A DNA stretch of 9,312 nucleotides from Deltaproteobacteria bacterium. GTDB lineage: Bacteria; Desulfobacterota; Dissulfuribacteria; Dissulfuribacterales; QOAL01. The notes beneath the pieces are model-generated. The model saw only the letters and a list, made by a program, of their open reading frames with translations. It was not told the DNA's origin and ran no database searches. The position numbers and the translations under genes were made by a program. The stretch covers positions 1 to 9,312 of the forward strand of contig JALSKY010000238.1 of the NCBI GenBank assembly GCA_026988585.1, given 5' to 3'. Positions 1 through 6,363 of the stretch are shown here, one piece after another. Numbering within the stretch: the first letter of the stretch is position 1; each line of letters starts with the position of its first letter.

Positions 1-2
1 GG

Positions 3-341
3 TGCCTGCAAAACTCTGTTCATCCTGGCGAAGGTGATGGATTGACCGCTGAATGCCTATCATCAGGCCTATTATCACTGCGGTCAATATGGATTTTACA
101 ACCTGGAATTCTATCAGAATCTTCTCCCTCTCTTTTACTGTTGGATCAGGATCATATATGGCTGTATAATTTGTTGTACAACATACGGGTTGGAATACCT
201 TTATCCATAGCGCAAAGTCTGCAGCTCGCGGCTGGCCCTGCTAATCTCCTGGAATCTATCCGGTACAGGATAGACTTTACAGGAGCCTGGCATGGTAGCC
301 GGTTTGAGCTGATATTTTTCATAGAAAAAAAGGAGTGGTAA
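3..341 (+). CDS. C-terminal part of an unrecognised protein, truncated by the window start
   Basis: The frame is open from the first bases of the window to a TAA at 339-341, giving 112 residues with no start needed inside the window; both other forward frames close within the first 45 bases. The visible part is mixed Leu-rich and charged. It ends in a compact segment (about 45 residues, containing YNIRVGIPLSIAQSLQLAAG and RYRIDFTGAW) and finishes FFIEKKEW, which looks like folded soluble protein. I do not recognise the family and assign no function. The last codons contain a run of seven A (325-331) and overlap the AGGAG that appears to serve the next gene, so the two are probably co-transcribed and translationally coupled. 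An internal ATG at 42 is possible but is more likely just an internal Met. Confidence 0.55.
   Translation, partial: CLQNSVHPGEGDGLTAECLSSGLLSLRSIWILQPGILSESSPSLLLLDQDHIWLYNLLYNIRVGIPLSIAQSLQLAAGPANLLESIRYRIDFTGAWHGSRFELIFFIEKKEW
331..335 (+). promoter_or_regulatory. Shine-Dalgarno deciding the PfkB start
   Basis: AGGAG sits 7 nt upstream of ATA 343 and 43 nt upstream of TTG 379, the first conventional start. No comparable purine-rich site precedes 379. The site lies within the last codons of the upstream gene, an arrangement typical of translational coupling. Confidence 0.45.
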
Positions 342-342
342 C

Positions 343-1221
343 ATATTATCTGATATAAAATATCTCATAGCCGGGCATTTGACCAGGGATCTGTTCCCGG
401 ATGGTTTCCGTTATGGCGGGGCAGTACTCTATGGCGGGCTTACAGCCAGCCGTCTTGGTTTTCAGGTAGAACTGCTCACATCCTCTGCTGAGACAGAGAT
501 CCAGGAGTTTTTTCCTGAAATATCCATTTGCAATATGCCTTCATCCCAAACTACCCTGTTCCGTAACGAGCAGAAGATCCACTGTTCTGGTCTGGGAGAC
601 AGGGTTCAGACCGTTTCTGGCCAGGCACTTCCTATCCCTGCTGATTTATTGAAAGAGGCTGCAGCAGGAGCTGATATAGTTCATATAGCTCCGGTGCTGC
701 ATGAGATTGAGCCTGCAGATCTCGCAGGTCTGACTGCGCATTTTCTGGTTGCAAATCCCCAAGGGTGGTTCAGACAGGTAGATGCTAATGGGATAGTCAG
801 GGCTGTTTCTCCATCCGATATTGAGACATGGCCCCATTTTCATGCAGTGGTGCTCAGTGAAAACGATATTGCCAGAGATTGGGGTCTGGCAGAGGAGCTG
901 GCCGCAATTACTGATCTTCTGGTGGTTACCCGGGGAGCAGCAGGTGCGAAGGCCTATTATCAAGGTGTCATCTGGGACTTAGAAGCCCATGCAGCGAGCA
1001 GGGTGGTAGATACTACTGGTGCAGGAGATATATTTGCTGCAGCACTTTTCTCGGCACTCTATTATGGCAACCATCCTCTTAAGGCCCTGGAATTTGCTTC
1101 CTGTCTTGCAGCTCAAGGCCTTGCCAGGTTCGGGCTGGATAGTGTCCCTGGTGAGGATGAGATAAGGAGATGCCTGAGTCGCACAGGATGTGATATCCCT
1201 CCTCTGTTTCGGGTGTTGTAA
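343..1221 (+). CDS. PfkB-family (ribokinase-like) carbohydrate kinase, probable ATA start
   Basis: This is a sugar or nucleoside kinase of the PfkB/ribokinase fold, which transfers the ATP gamma-phosphate to a hydroxyl of a small substrate in the cytoplasm. The C-terminal PfkB signature DTTGAGD is at about residues 223-229, and its last Asp is the expected catalytic base. A VTRGAAGA strand-turn (about 195-202) resembles the nucleotide-binding region. An N-terminal double Gly (RYGGAVLYGG) matches the substrate-side motif, and NPQGWFR lies mid-protein. At 292 residues it is slightly short for the family. The first ordinary start, TTG 379, would remove the first beta strand (KYLIAGHL), which the family normally has. 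The frame is open upstream, and AGGAG at 331-335 sits 7 nt before ATA 343, so I place the start there. It lies one base after the stop of the preceding gene. The exact substrate cannot be told. Confidence 0.85.
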   Translation: MLSDIKYLIAGHLTRDLFPDGFRYGGAVLYGGLTASRLGFQVELLTSSAETEIQEFFPEISICNMPSSQTTLFRNEQKIHCSGLGDRVQTVSGQALPIPADLLKEAAAGADIVHIAPVLHEIEPADLAGLTAHFLVANPQGWFRQVDANGIVRAVSPSDIETWPHFHAVVLSENDIARDWGLAEELAAITDLLVVTRGAAGAKAYYQGVIWDLEAHAASRVVDTTGAGDIFAAALFSALYYGNHPLKALEFASCLAAQGLARFGLDSVPGEDEIRRCLSRTGCDIPPLFRVL

Positions 1222-1301
1222 TCTGCATTTTGGATATTATAAATTTTTTATATCAAGGGGTTATATTGCAGTCAGGGAAATTTGTTTGTCTATATAATGT
1301 C

Positions 1302-1883
1302 ATGGTTACCTATCGTATCTTTTCAAAAATTTTTTCTTGTCTTTTGCTCTTCATGTTTCTCATTGCAGGAGGATGCAGTTACACAGCTCCTGATAGAGAT
1401 ATAGGGGGCAAGCCGATCTCTTCTCTGCCAAAGGGGGTAACATTGCCTCCTGTATGTCAAAACATAGCTATGCAGATGGTGGATGCAGTGAACAGGGCCA
1501 GATCGCAAGGCAGATTCTGCGGCACAAGATATTACTCCAGTACTGGCAGGGTTAGCTGGAATCGCAGGCTTGAAAAGGCAGCACTCAACCACAGTATCGA
1601 AATGGCCAGTATGAGAAGATTGAGTCATAAAGGGATAGATGGCGAATCTCTAAGGAGACGCATAGAGAGAACTGGATATCTGCCAAGAATATGGGCTGAA
1701 AATGTCGCTTATGGACAGAAGAATGTCGATGAGGTTGTGAATGCCTGGCTCAAGAGTCCGGGACATTGTAAAAATATCATGACAAAGGGGATCAGGCAGA
1801 TTGGAGGGGCGTGTTTCCATGGAAGGGATCCTGAGGGATACGATACCCTTTACTGGACATTGATAATGGCTGTCCCGCGATAG
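1302..1883 (+). CDS. CAP/SCP-domain lipoprotein
   Basis: This is an envelope-anchored protein of the CAP superfamily (cysteine-rich secretory/PR-1/SCP, PF00188 type); bacterial members are extracytoplasmic and their roles are mostly unproven. From ATG 1302 the 193-residue product starts with a lipoprotein signal peptide: Arg5 and Lys9, a hydrophobic core, then lipobox IAGGC with Cys25. The CAP domain covers about 55-190. It shows VSWNRRLEKAALNHSIEMA, LSHKG (His109), AENVAYG (Glu133), the SPGHCKNIM motif (His155) and terminal YWTLIMAVP; the His/Glu residues are the family's usual cavity ligands. Several extra Cys (52, 73, 156, 171) could form disulfides. The start is not certain: TTG 1266 has a better ribosome site (AAGGGG about 6 nt upstream) and would give a 36-residue signal region, and TTG 1230 is also in frame. 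I chose 1302 because its signal peptide has ordinary length. Confidence 0.88.
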   Translation: MVTYRIFSKIFSCLLLFMFLIAGGCSYTAPDRDIGGKPISSLPKGVTLPPVCQNIAMQMVDAVNRARSQGRFCGTRYYSSTGRVSWNRRLEKAALNHSIEMASMRRLSHKGIDGESLRRRIERTGYLPRIWAENVAYGQKNVDEVVNAWLKSPGHCKNIMTKGIRQIGGACFHGRDPEGYDTLYWTLIMAVPR

Positions 1884-1908
1884 GGATATTTGAATTCAAA
1901 CAGGGAAA

Positions 1909-2796
1909 ATGGCTGATACTATAGACAAAATAGATGAAACGGAATCGATGTCAGTCCTGGATATATTGGATATGACCCGTAAGGATAACTGCGGGAGATG
2001 TGGTTTTCCTGCATGTATGGCATTTGCAGCCGCAGTATATACCCGGAGGGCCGCACTCGATCTCTGCCCATATATCCATGCAGACAGCAGCACAGATGGT
2101 GTGGACTTGAGAGGTAAGGATAGTGGAGCTGAGGAAGAGGGGAGCTGTTCTCAGCAACCTATGCTGGATCCTGACACCGCTCTTGCGCTGGAACTCAGGG
2201 AGAAGATAGCTGATCTTGATCTGTCGGAACTGGCTCCAGGTCTTGGTGGAGAGTGCATCAAACACAGTGGAGAGAGAGTAATGAAGCTCAGATATCTTGG
2301 GCAGGATGTAATGGTTTCTCCCAAAGGGGTCTTTTCCCGCCGTGGCAGTGAGCTGGAGCCCAGGGACCAGATCCTTCTGTATAATTATATCTTTTTCCGA
2401 GGTGGCAAGGGGCTGTCAGGGCAATGGGCCGGCTTGGAATCCTTCCCCAATTCCATGTCAAAGGTCGTAACCTTGAAGAAATATACTGAAGATAGGATAG
2501 CCACTGATTTTACGGGTGATTCAGAGGGACTTGAAGCTGGATGCCGGACCCTTGACGGGGTTAAGGCAGATGGATGTCACGCAGATCTCTGCATGCAGGT
2601 CCCTGTCCTGCCCAAGGTCCCTTTACAGATCCATTTCTGGGACCACGATCCTGATGATGGATTTTCTGCCGAAGTAAAGGTTCTCTTCGACCAGAATGCC
2701 CTCTCTATTCTTGATATAGAGTCTCTGATATTCGCTTCAGAACGGCTGGCAGAGACCCTTGCAGAAATTCGGAAAAATCGGGGACAGGCGAAGTAG
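1909..2796 (+). CDS. DUF3786-like protein with N-terminal Fe-S cluster motif
   Basis: The 295-residue product has an N-terminal CX2CX4CX16C motif (Cys28, 31, 36, 53) in the context NCGRCGFPACMAFA...LCPY. This matches the small [4Fe-4S] FeS domain (PF04060 type) found in corrinoid Fe-S proteins and RnfB-like proteins. An acidic, Gln/Ser-rich linker (about 60-85) leads to a larger domain with LRYLGQDVMVSPKGVFSR, LLYNYIFFRGG, W-x-GLESFPNSMSK and LPKVPLQIHFWDHDPDDGF, which I recognise as resembling DUF3786, a domain of anaerobes with no known activity. Binding of a redox or corrinoid-linked cofactor is possible but unproven. The start ATG 1909 has AGGG 4 nt upstream, 25 nt after the CAP gene stop, so the two may share a transcript. 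The last codons (…NRGQAK) are encoded by a copy of the dispersed repeat at 2770-2792, so the tail is unlikely to be conserved. Confidence 0.8.
   Translation: MADTIDKIDETESMSVLDILDMTRKDNCGRCGFPACMAFAAAVYTRRAALDLCPYIHADSSTDGVDLRGKDSGAEEEGSCSQQPMLDPDTALALELREKIADLDLSELAPGLGGECIKHSGERVMKLRYLGQDVMVSPKGVFSRRGSELEPRDQILLYNYIFFRGGKGLSGQWAGLESFPNSMSKVVTLKKYTEDRIATDFTGDSEGLEAGCRTLDGVKADGCHADLCMQVPVLPKVPLQIHFWDHDPDDGFSAEVKVLFDQNALSILDIESLIFASERLAETLAEIRKNRGQAK
2770..2792 (+). repeat. Dispersed repeat copy A (core GGGGACAGGCGAA)
   Basis: The core is at 2780-2792, preceded by CGGAAAAAT at 2770-2778 and a C. It matches copy B (3602-3624) at 22 of 23 positions in the same orientation; the only difference is T versus A at the ninth base. 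It overlaps the 3' coding end of the DUF3786-like gene and supplies its last codons. Confidence 0.75.
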
Positions 2797-2896
2797 TCAG
2801 GACAGAAGAAATTTTTGCCTGAGTTGTTGATCGTCAGCGGATAACAGGGCAGATCAAGAGTTGTGAATCATGATGGTTTCATGGAATGGTAAATTG

Positions 2897-3550
2897 TCAA
2901 TGAAGAAGGCCTGGAAACATATTCTTCATGCCGGTCGCGATGAATTCAACGGCAATTGCTGTTAATATCAGCCCCATTATGCGGGATGCCACGTTGATAC
3001 CGGTAGTTCCCAACCGATCTCCGATAGGGACTGCAAGCCTGAGAAAGAGCCAGGTTGATAGGGAGACTGTCAGTATGGCTGTCTCTACTGCTGTGAATGA
3101 GACGAGCTTAAAGCTACCGTGACCTCCTATGTCATTTGTATAAAGAATCACAGTACTTATAGCCCCTGGCCCGGCTAACAGAGGCATAGCAAGGGGTACA
3201 ATGCTTATATCCTCCTTTTCAGTGGCTTCTTCTGCCTCTTCAGGTGTATGTTTTATATGTGTGGTCTTTGCATGAAGCATGGAGATGGCCATAAGCATAA
3301 TGAGAATGCCTCCTCCGATCCGGAAGGAGTCCAGGCCAATACCAAAGAATTCGAGTATCTCTTTGCCGCAGAGGGCTGATACAGTGAGGATAATGGCGAC
3401 TGCTATTGCTGCCATCCTGGCAGACCGGTTTCGTTCCGGTTCAGTCATATCGCTGCTAAGACCCAAGAAGATTGGTACCGAGCCTAAGGGATTTATGATA
3501 GACATAAGCCCTGCAACCATTTTGATGAAATAAGGCAAAGATAGTTCCAT
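2897..3550 (-). CDS. MarC-family integral membrane protein
   Basis: This is a 217-residue inner-membrane protein of the MarC/UPF0056 family, which has six predicted membrane segments. The family was once linked to multiple-antibiotic resistance, a role since withdrawn; its true function is unsettled. Hydrophobic segments lie at about 5-30, 45-65, 74-93, 117-138, 150-172 and 188-210. Family hallmarks are INPLGSVPIF (19-28), the GGG turn at 79-81, PLAMPLLAGPGAISTVI (119-135) and RIMGLILTAIAVEF (190-203). A charged cytoplasmic loop (EEAEEATEKED, about 104-114) separates the two halves. Start ATG 3548-3550 has only a weak purine stretch upstream. The gene is reversed relative to its neighbours, convergent with the DUF3786-like gene and divergent from trmFO, and is bracketed by two direct copies of the dispersed repeat. 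Confidence 0.9.
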   Translation of the reverse strand: MELSLPYFIKMVAGLMSIINPLGSVPIFLGLSSDMTEPERNRSARMAAIAVAIILTVSALCGKEILEFFGIGLDSFRIGGGILIMLMAISMLHAKTTHIKHTPEEAEEATEKEDISIVPLAMPLLAGPGAISTVILYTNDIGGHGSFKLVSFTAVETAILTVSLSTWLFLRLAVPIGDRLGTTGINVASRIMGLILTAIAVEFIATGMKNMFPGLLH

Positions 3551-3587
3551 TGTTCAAATATACTACTTTCTGAATCGAGTTGAAGTT

Positions 3588-3612
3588 GAAAAAAGAAAAA
3601 ACGGAAAAAACG
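3588..3612 (+). repeat. A-rich tandem stretch ahead of trmFO
   Basis: GAAAAAA (3588-3594) is followed by two perfect 9-base units GAAAAAACG (3595-3603 and 3604-3612). The second unit runs into repeat copy B. The stretch occupies most of the divergent marC-trmFO spacer and leaves little room for a standard promoter; I see no clear -35/-10 pair. Confidence 0.5.
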
Positions 3613-3624
3613 GGGACAGGCGAA
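3602..3624 (+). repeat. Dispersed repeat copy B (core GGGGACAGGCGAA)
   Basis: The core is at 3612-3624, preceded by CGGAAAAAAC, with 22 of 23 bases identical to copy A and the same orientation. It ends 8 nt before the trmFO ATG, so it forms the mRNA leader; its AGG at 3617-3619 is the only Shine-Dalgarno-like element, at a long spacing of 13 nt. Confidence 0.75.
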
Positions 3625-3632
3625 ATAATTTT

Positions 3633-4991
3633 ATGAATTTTTTGACAAAAGGAAAACAGGAACAGGTGTTGGTCATTGGTGGCGGCCTTGCAGGCTCTGA
3701 AGCAGCCTGGCAGTCTGCGAGGCAAGGCGTGAGGGTACTCCTGTACGAGATGAAGCCGATAAAATTTTCTCCTGCCCACAAGAATCAGGGGCTGGCAGAA
3801 TTGGTATGCAGCAATAGTTTGCGTTCTGAAAATTTGGCGTCTGCAGTAGGCCTCCTCAAAGAGGAACTAAGACAGGCGGGCTCCCTGATCATGCAGGCAG
3901 CTGATGCCACACGGGTGCCTGCAGGCAAGGCACATGCTGTGGACAGAGAGTTGTTTTCTCAATACATTACCCGAAAACTCGAGGAGCATCCTCTTATCTC
4001 CATAGTTCGTAGAGAAATTACTGAAATCCCAGCAGAAGATTCTCCAGTTGTTCTTTCTACGGGTCCCCTGACATCAGACGCTCTGGCCAACTCTTTGAGA
4101 GAGCTCATCGGAACTGATTTTATGGCCTTTTATGATTCAATTGCTCCTATAATTGCCGGGGATTCCATAAATATGGATATTGTGTTCAGACAGTCCCGTT
4201 ATGGCCCGGAAGGAGAGGGAGATTATCTGAACTGCCCCATGAATCAGGATGAATATCATCGGTTTTATGAAGCTTTGACTGCTGCTGAAAAGGTGCCTCT
4301 CAGAAGCTTCGAAAAACCGCGTTATTTCGAGGGTTGTCTTCCTATTGAAATAATGGCTGAGCGCGGAATAGATACCCTGCGATATGGGCCAATGAAACCT
4401 GTCGGGCTTACAGATCCGAGAACTGGTGAACAACCATATGCGGTGGTGCAGCTCAGGGCAGAGAATCGCCAGGAGACCATGTATAATATGGTGGGTTTTC
4501 AGACTAAGCTGAAATACCAGGAGCAGGACAGGATTTTTAGAATGGTCCCAGGGCTGGAGAATGCGGAGTTTGTTCGTTTGGGAAGTATCCATCGTAACAC
4601 CTTTGTTTGTGCTCCTTTGGTGATAGACAAATTTTTGCGTCTCAAAGTGAGGCCCAATATCCTGCTCGCTGGACAGCTGAGTGGGGTTGAAGGGTATGTT
4701 GAATCTACTGCTATGGGGTTGCTTGCAGGAATCGGGGCAGCAAAAGAGATCAAAGGGCAAGCGATGCAGCCTCCTCCTGCTACAACCGCTCATGGAGCAC
4801 TAATAGCCCATCTTACCCAGGCCAAACCGGATATATTTCAGCCCATGAATGTGAATTTTGGATTGTTTCCTCCTTTGAAAAAGAGGATGCCTAAGCGTAA
4901 ACGTTATGAGGCTTATTCAAAAAGGGCCCTGGAGAACTGGTCACAGTATTTAAAATTAATATGGACAGGCGAATCCTCTATATCGAGTTAA
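3633..4991 (+). CDS. trmFO: TrmFO, folate/FAD-dependent tRNA (uracil-54-C5)-methyltransferase
   Basis: TrmFO makes ribothymidine at position 54 of the tRNA T-loop, using 5,10-methylenetetrahydrofolate as carbon donor and FAD as reductant, unlike SAM-dependent TrmA. The 452-residue length is normal for the family. The N-terminal FAD-binding motif VLVIGGGLAGSEAAW (about 12-26) is followed by LVCSNSLRSE with Cys59, RVPAGKAHAVDRE (94-106), FYDSIAPII (166-174), YLNCPMN (198-204) and YFEGCLPIE with Cys234. Cys59 and Cys234 correspond to the two functionally important cysteines of Bacillus subtilis TrmFO. The C-terminal GQLSGVEGYVESTAMGLLAGI segment is the second FAD-contacting motif. Start ATG 3633 is preceded by only a weak ribosome site; GTG 3666 is in frame after a purine-rich stretch but would cut into the first FAD-binding strand. 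Dispersed repeats touch both ends of the gene. Confidence 0.97.
   Translation: MNFLTKGKQEQVLVIGGGLAGSEAAWQSARQGVRVLLYEMKPIKFSPAHKNQGLAELVCSNSLRSENLASAVGLLKEELRQAGSLIMQAADATRVPAGKAHAVDRELFSQYITRKLEEHPLISIVRREITEIPAEDSPVVLSTGPLTSDALANSLRELIGTDFMAFYDSIAPIIAGDSINMDIVFRQSRYGPEGEGDYLNCPMNQDEYHRFYEALTAAEKVPLRSFEKPRYFEGCLPIEIMAERGIDTLRYGPMKPVGLTDPRTGEQPYAVVQLRAENRQETMYNMVGFQTKLKYQEQDRIFRMVPGLENAEFVRLGSIHRNTFVCAPLVIDKFLRLKVRPNILLAGQLSGVEGYVESTAMGLLAGIGAAKEIKGQAMQPPPATTAHGALIAHLTQAKPDIFQPMNVNFGLFPPLKKRMPKRKRYEAYSKRALENWSQYLKLIWTGESSISS
4963..4973 (+). repeat. Dispersed repeat copy C (partial core)
   Basis: GGACAGGCGAA matches the last 11 bases of the 13-base core and is preceded by an AT-rich stretch (TTAAAATTAATAT). 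It is in the same orientation as copies A and B and encodes WTGES in the last ten codons of trmFO, as copy A encodes the tail of the DUF3786-like gene. Confidence 0.55.
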
Positions 4992-5301
4992 ATGTGTTGT
5001 AGTTGTAAACTGTTCAGCTCTTTGATGAGAGAAAGATAGCAGTTCTATTGGGTAACTGCCGTGTTATGGGGGGGGTGATGTGCTCTCATATTGAAAATTA
5101 GTTGTTTTTTGTTTGGGTGGTTGTTAGCTGCTGTTCATCGTGGGGTTTATCAGCGGTTTTTTTCAGATTGACTGGGCAAGCAAGGCAAACCAGTAAGTAT
5201 GATATGATTTGCTTAGGAGCTGGTCGTGTTCCCTCCTCTTCCCCTTGCTTTAACAGGTTTTGATATAAAGAATAGTTATGAAATGAAGCGGCACATGACT
5301 T
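4992..5301. other. Noncoding spacer between trmFO and the RAYT gene
   Basis: About 310 bases with no supportable gene on either strand. Contents: a small perfect 6-bp stem, GCAGTT/AACTGC (5039-5059), not followed by a T tract; a run of eight G (5068-5075); a possible forward terminator (5128-5163); and a T-rich, low-complexity remainder. I see no tRNA cloverleaf or convincing promoter. Confidence 0.6.
5128..5163 (+). terminator. Possible Rho-independent terminator after trmFO
   Basis: CTGCTG (5128-5133) can pair with CAGCGG (5151-5156), including one G-U pair, across a 17-nt loop. It is followed at once by seven T (5157-5163). The orientation suits trmFO, whose stop is about 137 nt upstream. 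The large loop and short stem make this weak. Confidence 0.3.
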
Positions 5302-5329
5302 AAAATGGTACCGGACAGCTGGTCTATTC
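5302..5329 (+). repeat. Diverged inverted repeat end at the RAYT 3' side
   Basis: Read on the plus strand, this has AAAATGG, then TACC, GGACAG and finally TATTC. Copy D, read on the minus strand upstream of RAYT, has AAAATGG, GGACAG and TATTC in the same order without the TACC insertion. The pair is therefore a degenerate inverted repeat bracketing the transposase gene. The RAYT stop codon (5324-5326) lies inside it. Confidence 0.4.
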
Positions 5330-6220
5330 AGAAAGCCTCTTAAGGGAATAGATTCCTGCCAGGCCTTTTATTGGAATTGGTCGTTTTCTCTGCCTGTATC
5401 TGAAATGTTCGCTGAATTGGGAAAAGGCATTGGCAATGAATTCCTTGGTACCGATGACCGTGCTGTCCGTGAAGTAGCGGGTGCGTTTCAAGAAACGGCT
5501 TATTTTTGCCTCTGTGTCTGCGTGGGCAGGTGCTTCGGTTTTGATCTCTGAAATGCCAGCCTTTTCATATACAAATCTTCTGTATGATATAAGACGGCTT
5601 GCATCATCCAGTTCCTGATAATCGGACAGTCCGAAGTCTGTGGAAAGAAATCCCTTATTGTTTCCAGTATGGGCATGATATCCCAGTGAAGACCATGGAT
5701 ACTCCTCAGGTTTCTTGCAGATTCCAGCCCTGACAGGATTGAGGTCGATATATGCCAGGCAGTTGATAAGGGTGTCTCCTTTTTCTACAATGACGCTTTT
5801 GAACCGGTCTCCCCAGAAATATCCCCTGCGATCATGCTTCTTATTGTAATATCTGGAAAATCTCTGTTTGATCTCCTTCATATATTCAGAGAGACTTGAC
5901 CATTTTTCTCTGAGTGATTTCAGCTTTGCCTCTGTCACAACGGGTTGGATATCAGGGCCATAATAAATGGTGAACCGTCTCAACATCTCATGATCATCAT
6001 AGAAATCAGCAGGAAGCATTCGAACCAGCAGATGAAAATGGTTACCCATGATACAGAAGCCCAAAACCTCTACGAAAAAGACTTGACTCATTTGCTGGAT
6101 AATCTGAAGCAGGCGATCCTTTTCTGGATTCTGCAGCACGAAGCCGTCCAGGGCCGTTCTGGACATCACATGGTAGACAGCAGGTTCTCCCTTGACCAGC
6201 AATCTAGGAATGCGGGGCAT
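5324..6220 (-). CDS. REP-associated tyrosine transposase (RAYT-like, Y1/IS200-type HUH nuclease)
   Basis: This is a single-strand DNA endonuclease/transposase of the Y1 HUH superfamily (PF01797 type). RAYT members are usually single-copy, domesticated relatives of IS200/IS605 TnpA that act on short REP palindromes. The 298-residue product begins MPRIPRLLVKGEPAVYHVMSR, a typical RAYT N terminus. The metal-binding HxH is His61-Phe-His63 in FCIMGNHFHLLVRM. GYFWGDRFKS (133-142) and CLAYIDLNPVRAG (154-166) follow, with Tyr157 the likely catalytic nucleophile; then comes PEEYPWSS and a basic C-terminal extension (about 230-298). Start ATG 6220 has AAGGAAGG about 10 nt upstream; a TTG at 6289 would add 23 residues without family resemblance. 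All catalytic motifs are intact. No second IS605 gene (TnpB) is present, and repeat copies flank the gene, which favours RAYT over an autonomous insertion sequence. Confidence 0.9.
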   Translation of the reverse strand: MPRIPRLLVKGEPAVYHVMSRTALDGFVLQNPEKDRLLQIIQQMSQVFFVEVLGFCIMGNHFHLLVRMLPADFYDDHEMLRRFTIYYGPDIQPVVTEAKLKSLREKWSSLSEYMKEIKQRFSRYYNKKHDRRGYFWGDRFKSVIVEKGDTLINCLAYIDLNPVRAGICKKPEEYPWSSLGYHAHTGNNKGFLSTDFGLSDYQELDDASRLISYRRFVYEKAGISEIKTEAPAHADTEAKISRFLKRTRYFTDSTVIGTKEFIANAFSQFSEHFRYRQRKRPIPIKGLAGIYSLKRLSE

Positions 6221-6350
6221 AACTGAAAAACCTTCCTTTCCAATTTTGTTGATATCTTCAGCCGTAGTGTCAGGCAGAAGTTCATCCAATGGTGATTTAT
6301 AGTCGCCTGCTACAAATGGAATCGGCCTGCAATGTGGAGAGCTTGAATAA

Positions 6351-6363
6351 TTCGCCTGTCCCC
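6351..6363 (-). repeat. Dispersed repeat copy D, upstream of RAYT
   Basis: The minus strand carries the intact 13-base core GGGGACAGGCGAA, preceded by ACAAAAT and followed by TTATTC. It lies about 130 nt upstream of the RAYT start and in that gene's transcription direction. It is opposite in orientation to copies A-C and to the diverged end at 5302-5329. Confidence 0.75.

Noticed and set aside
2797..2822. TCAGG/CCTGA inverted repeat between the convergent DUF3786-like and marC genes as a terminator
   Set aside because: Only five base pairs around a 16-nt loop, with no T tract after the stem on either strand.
4137..4793. Long antisense open frame (218 codons) inside trmFO
   Set aside because: It lies wholly within a strongly conserved enzyme gene, has no recognisable domain and resembles a shadow of the sense codon pattern.
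5039..5059. GCAGTT/AACTGC perfect hairpin downstream of trmFO
   Set aside because: The stem is six base pairs, followed by CGTGTTAT and a G run rather than T residues. It is too weak to call a terminator or an RNA gene.
6111..6122. Possible extra repeat copy (GCAGGCGAT) inside the RAYT gene
   Set aside because: It shares only CAGGCGA with the core, lies in conserved coding sequence and is expected by chance. The GTAGCAGGCGA on the minus strand near 6303-6313 was left out for the same reason.
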